From assembly GCA_018466975.1 (NCBI GenBank), contig JAENRS010000018.1, forward strand, positions 1 through 10,795: 10,795 bases of DNA, in the 5' to 3' direction. Below the pieces are notes generated by a model that saw only the letters and a list, made by a program, of their open reading frames with translations, searched no databases and had not been told where the DNA came from. Positions within the stretch are counted from its first letter, which is position 1; each line of letters starts with the position of its first letter. This stretch comes from Sparassis latifolia (lineage: Eukaryota > Basidiomycota > Agaricomycetes > Polyporales > Sparassidaceae). This document shows, piece by piece, positions 1-9,900 of the stretch. A program made the translations under genes and the position numbers.

Positions 1-755
1 TTTACTGTTGGCCGGGTTACAATTGGGACTTTGCGCAATATATATTATACATTATGTATTACTTTTAGAGCTGGTAATAGGATCGATCCACCACCTGTAT
101 GCTCACTCTACGGTGGATATGTGTTTAACAGACGAGATATTCTGTGTCCAGGGAGAGCGTTGACTTCACTGTTTACACTGGCAATTAGCGCTTGTGGACT
201 GTTCCTCGAGTCGGACTTCCACAGGCGGCCGCGGTGTCCCACATCTTTGCGTCAAACCAGCATCATTGACACTGTGTGGCGATCTTCCTGCCTCGAGGCC
301 TCAGCATTTGCTCCTCCGGGTACCCTTCTCAGCTTTGGAGCCAGCTGATTTCGATAGAAGTCACCGCGGCATCAATCCAGTGCCGAATCTTCAATGAAAG
401 TAGGAAACTGACAAGCTGGGGTCTATGGCTCCTCCCTGTTCGCAATGGCTATCCAGGAGCTTGGTAATATTTGATATAATGAATGGTCAAGAGTACAGAT
501 AACCCTTCGCATTCTTGCTATCGGTGATTCTTGAATTCTTTGCGCTCGAGTCCCTGGCAGGAGATGTTCCGGTGATGGAGCATCTGGTCAAACACGCCGC
601 TTGTGCATGGCCTATTGATGCGAGCTTTTGTCGTCATAAAGGAAGACAACGAGGTCAAGACCACGTCCGACGAGTCCCTGCGCCTGCCAGCGGCCACTCG
701 CCGCAGCTGTTTACAGCCACACGCTCGATTCCTGACTGTGACCGAACGATCCACT
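1..755. other. Upstream intergenic DNA, no gene recognised
   Basis: I see no supportable gene here. The first 60 bases are AT-rich. Short open frames between 31 and 467 overlap each other in different frames, match nothing I recognise and lack a convincing splice pattern. A TATA-like stretch (gatataat) lies at 473-480. From about 500 on the sequence becomes GC-richer and probably carries the promoter and 5' UTR of the gene starting at 756. A four-codon upstream ORF (ATG 607, stop ending at 618) precedes an alternative in-frame ATG at 618. Confidence 0.5.
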
Positions 756-2253
756 ATGCCGCTAGCCATCGCGAGCGTCCTGTCCTCACCCTCCGCTTCG
801 AGTCGCTCCTCGGATGGTCTGCCCTTCCCTCGCAACCTGAGCATGTCGGATTTCGAGGTCGAGCATGTGGCCCCCAAGACTCCAGTTACTGCTTCGAAGG
901 CCCAACGACGCAGGACGTCATCCGACTTCGATAGCGAAGCTACATTTCGCTCAAACGTCACCGCACTGATCGCTGCGAAAGCGAGACCATTCGCTGTGTC
1001 TGGACGTATCCCCATCGACCCAGCTGTTCTCATCTTGTTCTTCCGGACAAAGGTACGTCGGATTATTCGTGTCTCGAGACGATGACTTAGTTCTGGAAGC
1101 AGAGTGGTATCACGCACTCTCTTGACTTTCCGATTGATATCGACTTCGACGTCCCTCCGGCGTTGGACGTGCTCATTACTGCCTGCGAACCTCATCTTAC
1201 CGGGTTGGCGGACGATCCTGACAACGAGTCATTGTTCTACCCACCAACACTACCATTGACAACTACGCTGGAGATTGCCAATCATCCGATCCTCGATGCC
1301 GTGCGGACGACACTATTTCCCTCGCTGCCTACTGGGCATTATCTCACAGCTATTCGAGACCGGCTCGAGATTTGTCTCAAGGGAAACCGTATCCTCGCGC
1401 AGCCTCGTCCAAATGACAGTAGGGTTGCCACGATTATCGTGACTCTACCTGTGCGATACCGCGGCGGAGCCTTGGTCGTCCGCAACGCCGAGGCCGTCGA
1501 GAGGTTTTACGGTCGGGGCGGGAAGAGTGGCGACCTCGAGTGGACGGCTATCATGGCTGACTGCGACTACGAGGTGGAGTGCGTGCAGAAAGGTTGCAGG
1601 GTCACAATATCGTATGCAGTGCAGCTGCGGTCATTCGGTCCTGCGGGTCTCCAGCCAGATCCTCTGATCTCACCGGGTGACAAATTCCTGGACATGCTCT
1701 CGCCCATTCTTAATTTATCCCGCCATCGTCGGATAGCGTTCTACCTCACAGGAGAGTATGGCGTTAACCCTGCCGATGTGCTGGCGGAATCACTCGTGCC
1801 CTACGTGAGCCTTCTGCGCCAGTCAAAGTTCTGGTGTCCTCATATTAACAATCGTCTCAGCTGAAGGGAGGTGATTCTATCTTGTATCACGCTGTCAGGC
1901 TCTACAAACTTGCGCCGGAGCTTCGATGGACTGCTGGTGGCTACGTCTGGCCCGTAGATCAAACCGTCGAGTTCACGAATGAAGGCATTGACATTCCGAC
2001 TGCAGCAGGCGCCCGAGTACCTTTCTCGGTGATCAACGGTGGTCGTGTTCTCCCTGAGGTTGGGGAGGATGAGACGGATCTAAGGACCAGGGTGGAGAAG
2101 AGCGGTGCGATCCCATTGACGGATACTGATATCATGCTCCTATCAGACGTGTCGTTCCCTGGCCCTATCGCAAAGGAACGGGTTCCTTTTGTTTCTGGAG
2201 GGGAAATGGAGAAGCTCGTCGTGAATGTCCTTCTCGTCGTTTATGTTCCGTAA
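756..2253 (+). CDS. 2-oxoglutarate/Fe(II) oxygenase-like protein, probably lacking iron ligands
   Basis: I assembled three exons, 756-1052, 1103-1804 and 1861-2253, which give 463 residues. Both introns (50 and 56 bp) are GT-AG and phase 0; the second starts gtgagc and has an attaac branch-like site. The protein resembles a basidiomycete group related to prolyl 4-hydroxylase-type oxygenases: a low-complexity Ser-rich N terminus, then a double-stranded beta-helix-like core with G-G-A-L-V-V at about 220-225, A-D-C-D-Y-E-V-E at 251-258 and G-C-R-V-T-I-S-Y at 263-270. The C-terminal exon begins L-K-G-G-D-S-I-L-Y-H and ends L-V-V-Y-V-P. In active relatives the iron ligands are H-x-D and a distal His; by eye these fall on L197-x-Q199 and Y255, while R265 (2-oxoglutarate contact) is kept. 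Enzyme activity is therefore doubtful. Start 756 was chosen because the downstream N terminus looks family-like; in-frame ATG 618 would add 46 residues. The biological role is unknown. Confidence 0.75.
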
Positions 2254-2399
2254 TTGCGATGGTGTTCAGACAGGTGTTTTGTATTATCTTACTACTACTG
2301 TTTCAATTTGTTGAGGACGTTGTACCACCAGTTGTAGTGCTAGTCATCATATCACAATTTCTTGTCCTACTTTTCTACCCTGTTCACGGTAGCCGCTGG

Positions 2400-2419
2400 C
2401 CAATACCGGCGCCTCCAAT
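2400..2419 (+). promoter_or_regulatory. Two direct CCAAT motifs upstream of the complex I gene
   Basis: CCAAT occurs at 2400-2404 and again at 2415-2419, same strand, 15 bp start to start and about 130-145 bp before the start codon at 2545. CCAAT is the target of the fungal HAP/CBC factor, which is known to control many respiratory-chain genes, so a role here would make sense. The motif is short and common; only its position and duplication support the call. Confidence 0.35.
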
Positions 2420-2429
2420 TACCGACCGT

Positions 2430-2537
2430 GTGAGCTCGGATTCGGCGGAAGCCGGGGCATCGTGCAGGTGTTCGACGACGGGCATAACGTCGTAGGCGAC
2501 GAGCAGACCACTCCTTTCTGTATTCTAACATTCGCAG
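2430..2537 (+). other. Possible 5' UTR intron of the complex I gene
   Basis: Just before the start codon at 2545 is a good 3' splice pattern: a ctaac branch-like site at 2525-2529 followed by cag ending at 2537. Possible donors are gtgagc at 2430 (108 bp intron) or gtaggc at 2492 (46 bp intron, close to the other introns here in size). The start codon lies 7 bases past the acceptor. This is inference from splice motifs only; the donor cannot be decided from sequence. Confidence 0.35.
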
Positions 2538-2544
2538 ACAACCC

Positions 2545-5353
2545 ATGTTACGACTGGTCTCCTCGGCGTCGAAGCCCGCCTCGACGGGGAGGCTCGTCAA
2601 GGTCGTCCGCACTTCCTGTTCCTCTCGTGGCGGTGAGTTACGGGGTACTTCGGACAGGACCTTCTTGCTGAATTTCCGATGGATTGGCTTTCAGGTCGCC
2701 GGACAATCTCGTCGACGTCGCCCCGCTACGCCGACATTACGCTGACTGTGGATGGAAAAGAAGTGACAGTGCCTCAGGGTACGCACTCGCGGATTTCTTG
2801 GGAGGTTGCACTTACCACGCGCACGATGTCATAGGGTCTGCGTTGATTCAAGCATGCGAGGCTGCTGGAGCAACAATTCCTCGGTATGTATCTCTTTGAC
2901 ACCACTAAACTGGCGCAGGGTTCATGATCGTTCCGCAGATTTTGTTATCATGACAGGTATGTATCATCTATTCGCTGTCGACCCTGGTTTCGTTCAACTA
3001 TTCTTTGTAGGCTGGCAATAGCTGGTAACTGTCGGTGCGTGTATTTACGTATTCGAGTTGCATCTTACTTAAATTTGCTCGCTCTAGTATGTGCTTGGTA
3101 GAGGTTGAGCGGTCCCCGAAGCCTGTCGCGTCATGGTGAGTCTAGAGAGAACGTGTTGTCCTCGTGCTGACACGCATCGTTAGCGCCATGCCCGCTATGC
3201 CTGGATCGAAGGTGTTTACCAACACCCCTCTTGTGCATGAGGCTCGGTACGCCGCTGCCGTTACATCTTGTGGTGTGACTGACTGATTTTGGCATGAAGC
3301 GAGGGTGTTATGGAGTTCCTGCTGGCGAACCATCCTCTTGACTGCCCGATTTGTGATCAGGGAGGGGAATGTGACCTCCAGGACCAGTCGATGCGCTACG
3401 GCGCTGACCGCACACGCTTCCACGAGATCACTGGCAAGCGCGCCGTGGAGAACAAGGATCTCGGTCCGTTAGTGAAGACGTCAATGAACCGCTGTATCCA
3501 GTGCACGCGGTGCGTCCGGTTCGCTAACGAGGTCGCTGGCGTCGAGGAGTTTGGTACCACCGGTCGGGGCAATGATCTGCAGATCGGGATGTACGTTGAG
3601 AAGACGATGGACTCGGAGCTATCGGGCAACGTCGTCGACCTGTGCCCTGTCGGCGCATTGACGAGCAAGCCTTACGCATTCCACGCGCGTTCGTGGGAGC
3701 TCAAGCACACTGACTCGATCGATGTCTTGGACGCGCTCGGTTCCAATATTCGTGTGGATTCGCGTGGAGTGCAAGTGATGCGCATCCAGCCTCGCCCAAA
3801 TGACGACGTGAATGAGGAGTGGATCAGCGATAAGACGCGTTATGCGCATGACGGTCTGCGCTTCCAGCGGTTGACAACGCCGCTGGTCAAGCAGGGTGAT
3901 CGTTTCGTGCCTGCGACCTGGGAGGACGCTCTTACTGCCATCGCGAATGGTTTGGCCAGCTCAGGTGCTCAAGGCGACGAGATTCAAGCCGTCGCCGGCC
4001 ATCTCGCCGACACTGAAGCAATGGTCGCTCTCAAGGATCTCGTCAATCGCCTTGGCTCGGATAACCTCGCTCAGGATCATGTTGGTGGCCATGCTGCTCC
4101 TGTACACGCGGTGGATGTGCGCTCCAACTACCTTTTTAACTCCACTATTCCGGGTGTAGAACAGGCGGACATTATTCTCCTTGTTGGTAGCAATCCCCGT
4201 CATGAGGCAGCCGTCCTCAACTCGCGTATTCGCAAGAGCTGGCTGCACACGAGCTTGGAGGTCGGCCTCATTGGCGAACGTGTGGACACCACATATGGCT
4301 ATGATTACCTGGGCGAGGGTGCGAAGGCTATTGCGGACTTCGTCGCTGGCAAGGGTGCTTTCGCTGCGAAGTTCAAGGCCGCGAAGAAGCCGCTGATTAT
4401 CGTTGGGAGTGCGTTGACGGAGCACCCTGATGGTGCTGCGGTATATAACGCCTTGGCAAAGTTCGCTGAGAAAAACAAAGACACCTTTGTTACTCCTCAA
4501 TGGAATGGTTTCAATGTTCTTCACCGGGTACGTTGCTTCACCACAGCACCTACGATAACTTTCTTACATTGTATTTTGTAGGTCGCTTCTCGTCCTGCTG
4601 CATACGACATCGGCTTCATTCCTTCAAAGAAGGCCTCAGCGACCCGTCCGAAGTTTATCTACCTCCTGAATGCAGACGAAATCGACCCCAAATCAATTCC
4701 TCAAAACGCATTTGTTGTTTATCAGGGGCATCATGGTGACCTCGGCGCACAGCTGGCAGATGTCTGTCTCCCAGCCTCTGCGTACACCGAGAAGTCAACA
4801 ACTTGGGTGAACACGGAAGGGCGAACACAGTTGGGTCGTGTAGCTGTTCCTCCCCCAGGTGCTTCCCGCGAGGACTGGAAGATTATCCGGTAAGTGTTTG
4901 GGACAGTTTTCGTCATCTTCCGTCATACCGATCGTTGCTTTCCTCGCAGCGCTCTCTCTGAAGTAGTAGGCTCCCCTCTGCCGTATGACGACGTTCTGAG
5001 CCTACGGGACCGCATGTGGGAGATCTCACCCACACTCGTGCGTTATGACGTCACGGAGCCAACGTCGCAAGACGTGGCGCTGGCTGGATTGAAGACCCTA
5101 GTCGCAGGCACTGCCGGAGCGAAGGTGTCCGATACACCCTTCACGAAGCCGATCAGCAACTTCTACCAGACTGACCCGATATCTAGAGCGTAAGTGTTGT
5201 CACTTGTGCTCCCCAGCTTTGTTACGTCTGGCTCTCCGCTCACGATTATATGGTAGTTCTGTAACGATGGCACAGTGCACCCGCGCGTTTTTCAAGGGCG
5301 AAAACTATGGCTTCAGTGAGCTGTCTGACGCGTCGGAAGCGGCATTCGCATAG
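2545..5353 (+). CDS. NDUFS1: Mitochondrial complex I 75 kDa Fe-S subunit (NDUFS1 / nuo-78)
   Basis: This is the largest peripheral-arm subunit of NADH:ubiquinone oxidoreductase. It carries electrons from NADH through clusters N1b, N4 and N5 in the mitochondrial matrix arm. Exons: 2545-2632, 2695-2778, 2835-2883, 2939-2956, 3011-3034, 3088-3135, 3184-3246, 3300-4527, 4582-4889, 4950-5189 and 5257-5353, giving 748 residues with a TAG stop; the ten introns are 48-67 bp, all GT-AG. Residues 1-42 are rich in Arg/Ser with no acidic residue, as in a matrix-targeting presequence. A 2Fe-2S ferredoxin-like domain follows with N1b ligands C76, C87, C90 and C104. N5 ligands are H136, C140, C143, C149 ([14 protein letters not shown]). 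N4 ligands are C190, C193, C196 and C240. The rest is the molybdopterin-oxidoreductase-like domain without cofactor, ending in the family's conserved R-E-D-W-K-I-I-R and [10 protein letters not shown] blocks. Length and motifs fit a full, functional gene. Bacterial nuoG is excluded by the introns and presequence. Confidence 0.97.
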
Positions 5354-6964
5354 CCAGTGTTGTCGGCGGAAATTTAATTCTCTTTATTTGCAATTTTGTG
5401 AGTGAGAGATGTGCGATCAGAGATTAAGTTCTCGGTTCTATTGCGTGAATCTCTTCCGCCGTACTTCGGAGATTTGAGTACTGAGTGATGGTGAAGTATT
5501 GATGGTCACCGATCAACGTTCATCCCTTGCAAGCCTTTGCCTCGATTTCAATGCCCTTTATGGTGGAGGCAAGATGTTCCTTTGGACTCATTCTTCGAAT
5601 CGGTTCTCAGTCTGTGTCCTTCCTTTGAATCTTTTGGTCGCTGCCTTCATAACATATAATATATTCCTGTAAGTAATCTCAAATTTTCTCCATGACTGTA
5701 CCACATTAACCAAACACGTGGTATTCACTTAGACAGAGGAAGACGTGCTGCCACGCCAAATCTGAGTGCCACGCAGTGTTTTCATCTCGATAGGTTCAGC
5801 GGACGAGAGCTTTACGCGTCTACGCCAGGTTCGTGCCCGCCCATTTTTATCTGCAGTCGCTGCAGGTCAAAATTTCCTTGGCTGCCTGTCCAGCATTACT
5901 CAAGGAGATGGCTACCTCCTTTTCCATCCTACCTCCACTCTTTATAGATTTATCAGTCAGCATGTCTGAGGAACCGACTCCCTCTCTACTCCAGGACTTC
6001 TTTTCCGATCGGTGCGTGCTAGGCTCCTCCCCCTTCCTCCAGCGTCTCAGTGGCTCACCGTATCGTGAATTATCCGAAGGGGCAACGGACGGTTGGTGTA
6101 CACACCCTTTCCCTTCTGTCGGCCAGAACTTATGGAATGTGTTTCCCGATCTCCATGGTCATTATGTGCTCGACGATGTTGCACTCGTTAGCATGGTCTT
6201 ATCTTGGCCCGTCTTGCAACGTTTCCACTCATTGCCACTAGGCCCCAAACAATGCATGTCGTGTACGGTTACCTGCCAGTGTGCACTTCGAACGGTATAA
6301 GCGTGTAGGGCTGGCTCACCTCGTCGTCCGAACCTGCTCGAGTCGGGCTTGGCCCTGGGCCACCGTCCTCCACAAAGCACAATAGGGATGGAATCCGATG
6401 GTTAACCCGCAGTCGAGGAAAGAGGCATAGTGAGACATCATGGATGCATCTCCGGTCTTTGAGCATGCCGCCCTCGCGTTTGCGACCCACTTGTCGCCGA
6501 TGACTGCACCATTGAAGTGCGATGTCAAAGACTTCTTGTTGGATGTGCAACGTCAAATACACGCATTCTCGAGCAGACCAATATTAATGAATATTCAGTT
6601 CAGATACATGCTGCGTAAATCACAATGTTTCTGCTACAAACTTCAGTGAGACGGCTGAGATGCCTTTGACACACGTGATTCTTCATTGCAACATCTCACC
6701 GCTGCTGCTGACCGGGACCACTCGCCCATCTCTACTCCTGGCTCAAAATGCTAGGCGATGTACTCCGTGACTCTGCGCCGCGCCTCCAGCAATATTCACA
6801 ATACCCATGGAATTGTGTGTCTATGAAGTTCTGTCCACAAAATGTCCTTGACCTAATAAAAATACAATACTATATGAGAAAAGGAAGCATTGCCTGGCAT
6901 CTATCTTTCTCTCTAAAATGTGCGTATATGCGTGATCATTGGGGAAAGAGCGCGATTGGAACAC
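5354..6964. other. 1.6 kb interval between convergent genes, no firm gene
   Basis: The first few hundred bases should hold the 3' UTR of the complex I gene and the last part that of the transporter. Around 5890-5960 a pyrimidine-rich run and a TATA-like tttatag (5941-5947) precede ATG 5962, which opens M-S-E-E-P-T-P-S-L-L-Q-D-F-F-S-D-R and then a donor-like gtgcgt at 6012. This looks like the first exon of a small gene, but I could not extend it: the frame stays open to 6300 without a recognised domain, and another frame from 6050 encodes a hydrophobic stretch. A plus-strand AATAAA lies at 6855-6860. Exon-like sequence on the minus strand is listed separately (6316-6552). No tRNA, repeat or transposon end was seen. 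Confidence 0.5.
6316..6552 (-). other. Unassigned exon-like open frame
   Basis: On the minus strand, 6552 down to 6320 stays open with codon choice like the real exons nearby (many GTC, ATC, GGC, GAC, AAG codons). It encodes segments such as G-A-V-I-G-D-K-W-V-A-N-A-R and F-L-D-C-G-L-T-I-G-F-H-P-Y-C. It ends at a good donor (gtgagc, first base 6319), just before an in-frame stop at 6316-6318. I do not recognise the protein. Joining it to the nearest acceptor (cag followed by gtaacc, near 6274) brings an immediate stop, and no ATG start was found. The plus strand also has an open frame from ATG 6440 over the same bases, so the strand itself is uncertain. It may be a gene remnant, a non-annotated exon or chance. 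Confidence 0.2.
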
Positions 6965-9900
6965 CTAATCAGATCTACGAGCAAGCCGCTTCTTCAAGAA
7001 TCCGACGGCATTGTTCAAATAGCTTCCGGAGCGGATACGGAAAAGATACGTGCACGCATAAACAGCCGCAATCTGGTGGCGAGTCAGTTTGCATCCTGAG
7101 AGTCGTAAACATGGACGTACATTAAAACCAATGAATGCACACAAGATACCCAGGTCCCTCCAGTGGAGAGAGTAGAAGATATTGAAACTCTTCCCCAGGA
7201 ACGCATCGGTAGTACTGTAGGCGCAGTAAAGGCACTGACTTGTAGCATTGCCGTTTGTCAGGTATCCACCTGCCGCATCGATGAAAGGCCCAAGATACTG
7301 CGAGCATGTTTGGCCTGTCGGAGGTTCAACTGGGACAAGCTCTGCAGCACTGCACACAATTGGGTTCCTCCCAACGACTGATAAGACGTAAGACGCTGGA
7401 AAAAGGTACGATAGAGGGGAGGGAACACACCTTGGCCAACCATTGACTCCACCACATAAGTGAACGGACTGACATGATACATCCACCTCCACCACCCCAA
7501 TTCGCTGAAGGGCTGCAACACACCATTGCTGTGATTCTGATCAGCACAATCTGATGTACCGAAAAACGTGCACGGCTTACAAAGACAGCACGAACGAGAA
7601 CAAGAAGCTGAAAAGCAAAGCAGCAATCTCCGCGTTTGGAGACATCGCAGCAACGGCCTGAACGGGAGGGCGTTAGCTTTCATTTGAAAACACGACAACA
7701 GTTCCATACCTGGCCAATGGTGGTGTAATACAACGGAAGGAAGATGCCGTACATGAGGTACGAGAAGCCGCCACGGGAGGAGGGGAAGCCGACAGTCCAG
7801 TACCAGCACACGAAATACAGGGAGGAACCAAGGATGTTCCACGGGATCTCGATCAGGATCTGCGACGTCACCAGCGCCGTCCAGCTGTACATGCTGCTGT
7901 ATCGCTCGCGGATCTCGTATATACCACGCATATAGAAGAAGGGAACTTGCAGTTGATTGGTCATGGCGACAGTGAGGATAAGCGACATGAAGACGGCCTA
8001 CGCAAGATGTCAATGAACGTCGCAGAGTCAACGGTGAAATTACTGACGAAGAGCCTGTTCTGAGTACCTTGGATGCTGTCCTTGGCCTTGAAGAACGTGA
8101 ATCCGATGAGAAGGCCAGAGACAATGTTCAAAGCCAGCTTAGCTACTAGATAGGTCGGATCGCGCCAATACGTCTGAGCATTACGAATGAACAACTCGTA
8201 GAGCTGATAACCCCAGGTTGTCGGGAATTCCGACAACAACTTCGCTTCAACCGGAGGGCGCTGGTGACCCTCCGCATGAATGGCATCTAGCTCTGAAAGG
8301 GAGGTTTGCATTTCGCGCGAGCTCTTCCAAACTTCATGCCAATCCTGGGTGGCCACTGCAGTTGCACCGGCACCAATCACTTCAAGGATGTATTCGGCAC
8401 TACCAAATACCGTTAGTCTTTGGGAGAATTAAGTGCAAACAAATAACACGTACGGGTTCTCAGCCTCATCGCAACGCCGTCCGCCATGACTCTCAAAGTA
8501 GCTGACGAGGGTGGAAGATTTTCTGCCAATATCTCCGAAATAGACGACTTGACCTCCCTTGCGCAAGAGGAGGAGCCTATCGAAAACCTCGAATAGCTCT
8601 CCAGACGGTTGATGAATCCTGATACCCGGTCATCAGAATACCCCACGAATGAATACAGCATATTACGTACGTGCAGACAATCGACTGCCCGCTATCGGCG
8701 AGATCGCGCAAGAAGCAAACGATCGCCCATGCGCTCTGTGAGTCGAGGCCAGATGTGGGCTCGTCCAGGAAGATAAGCGAAGGCTTTTAGATACGTTCAG
8801 CGTCTAGTGGTATTAGAAAGTTGAGATACCTACCTTCGCGACGAGTTCCACGCCAATCGTGGTGCGCTTGCGTTGCTCCACACCAAGAGAACCAACAATG
8901 GCGTCAGCAAATTCTTCCAGACCACACATCTTCATACACTTCTCAACGCTACGCAACGAGCGTCAGTCTGGTACATTAAGTACGTTAATTATGGTGTCAC
9001 TTACTAAGCCTCCTTCTCAGCCAGAGACACAGAGGCAGGCTGGCGCATCTTCGCCGAGAAAAGAAGAGCCTCGCGGACACTGGCGGTGGACAAGTGGGTA
9101 TCCATTTGCTGACAGTATCCACTAGAACAAGAAGCGATGCCATTAATCGATGCATCTGAAGAAATTCGATCCAACTTACGTCTGAGACTTGAAGTCTATC
9201 GGCAGTGATTGGCCATTCATGAAACGTTCTCCACTGACGACACCACCAGAAGTCCTCTCAGACAGTACATTCAACAGCGTAGTCTACAAGCACAAAACGT
9301 AAGTCCCGTCATGATGAAAGAGCACACGCAACACACCTTTCCCGCACCAGACTCGCCCATGAGCGCGGTCAACTTTCCCGACGCGACGTAGCCTGTGACA
9401 TTATCCAGCAACTGGCGGTGACCCCCGCTAACCGGGACAACGTAGCTCAAGTTCTGGAACGAGAATGTGTCCCGCACTGCAGGTGCCTCCTTGATTACCT
9501 CCCGCGCATCTGCACCGGCACTGATCTTCTCCGAAGAGGCAGTGCTCGCAGGCTTCTCCTCGTCTGAGGCCGCTTCCGAGGCCGCAGCCTTGATGACGGC
9601 CGTCTTTGAACCGCGCTTGAACAGCGTGACAGATGTCTGGCCCTTCGTGCTCGTGTTGAACTCCGTGAACAATAGCAAAGCAGCAATAAAACCAATCATG
9701 AACGTGAGGATGATCCCAAAGTTCTGCGAACCGGTCGTACAATGTCAAATTCGGGCCCAATACGAAGGTGAAAAAGACACACCCGCCACAGATGGCTGTG
9801 AAGATAGCCGAAGGACATTTGAAGGTATCGAAGGCCATTCACGGTTTGCTGTCCCGACACGGAACCAACAGTGGTGCACACCTGATTTGCCAGCGAGACA

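Noticed and set aside
518..1195. 225-residue minus-strand open frame
   Set aside because: It lies antisense to the oxygenase-like gene, is Arg-rich in the way shadow frames are, and shows no domain; the plus-strand exons join with clean introns.
3961..4524. 187-residue minus-strand open frame
   Set aside because: It is the antisense shadow of the large exon of the complex I gene.
5833..6300. 155-residue plus-strand open frame
   Set aside because: No recognisable domain and codon use is unlike the neighbouring exons; it runs straight through a likely donor site at 6012. Only its ATG at 5962 is kept as a weak candidate start.
6855..6860. AATAAA as a poly(A) signal
   Set aside because: It is on the plus strand, about 1.5 kb past the complex I stop codon and opposite to the transporter, so it cannot be tied to a known gene.
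7581..7657. Apparent one-base frameshift in a transporter exon
   Set aside because: It came from a miscopied base in my reverse complement. The exon is 77 nt and reads through correctly as [13 protein letters not shown].
7258..8124. 288-residue continuous minus-strand frame
   Set aside because: It reads through several introns of the transporter and only in part uses the true frame; the spliced model restores conserved PDR sequence throughout.
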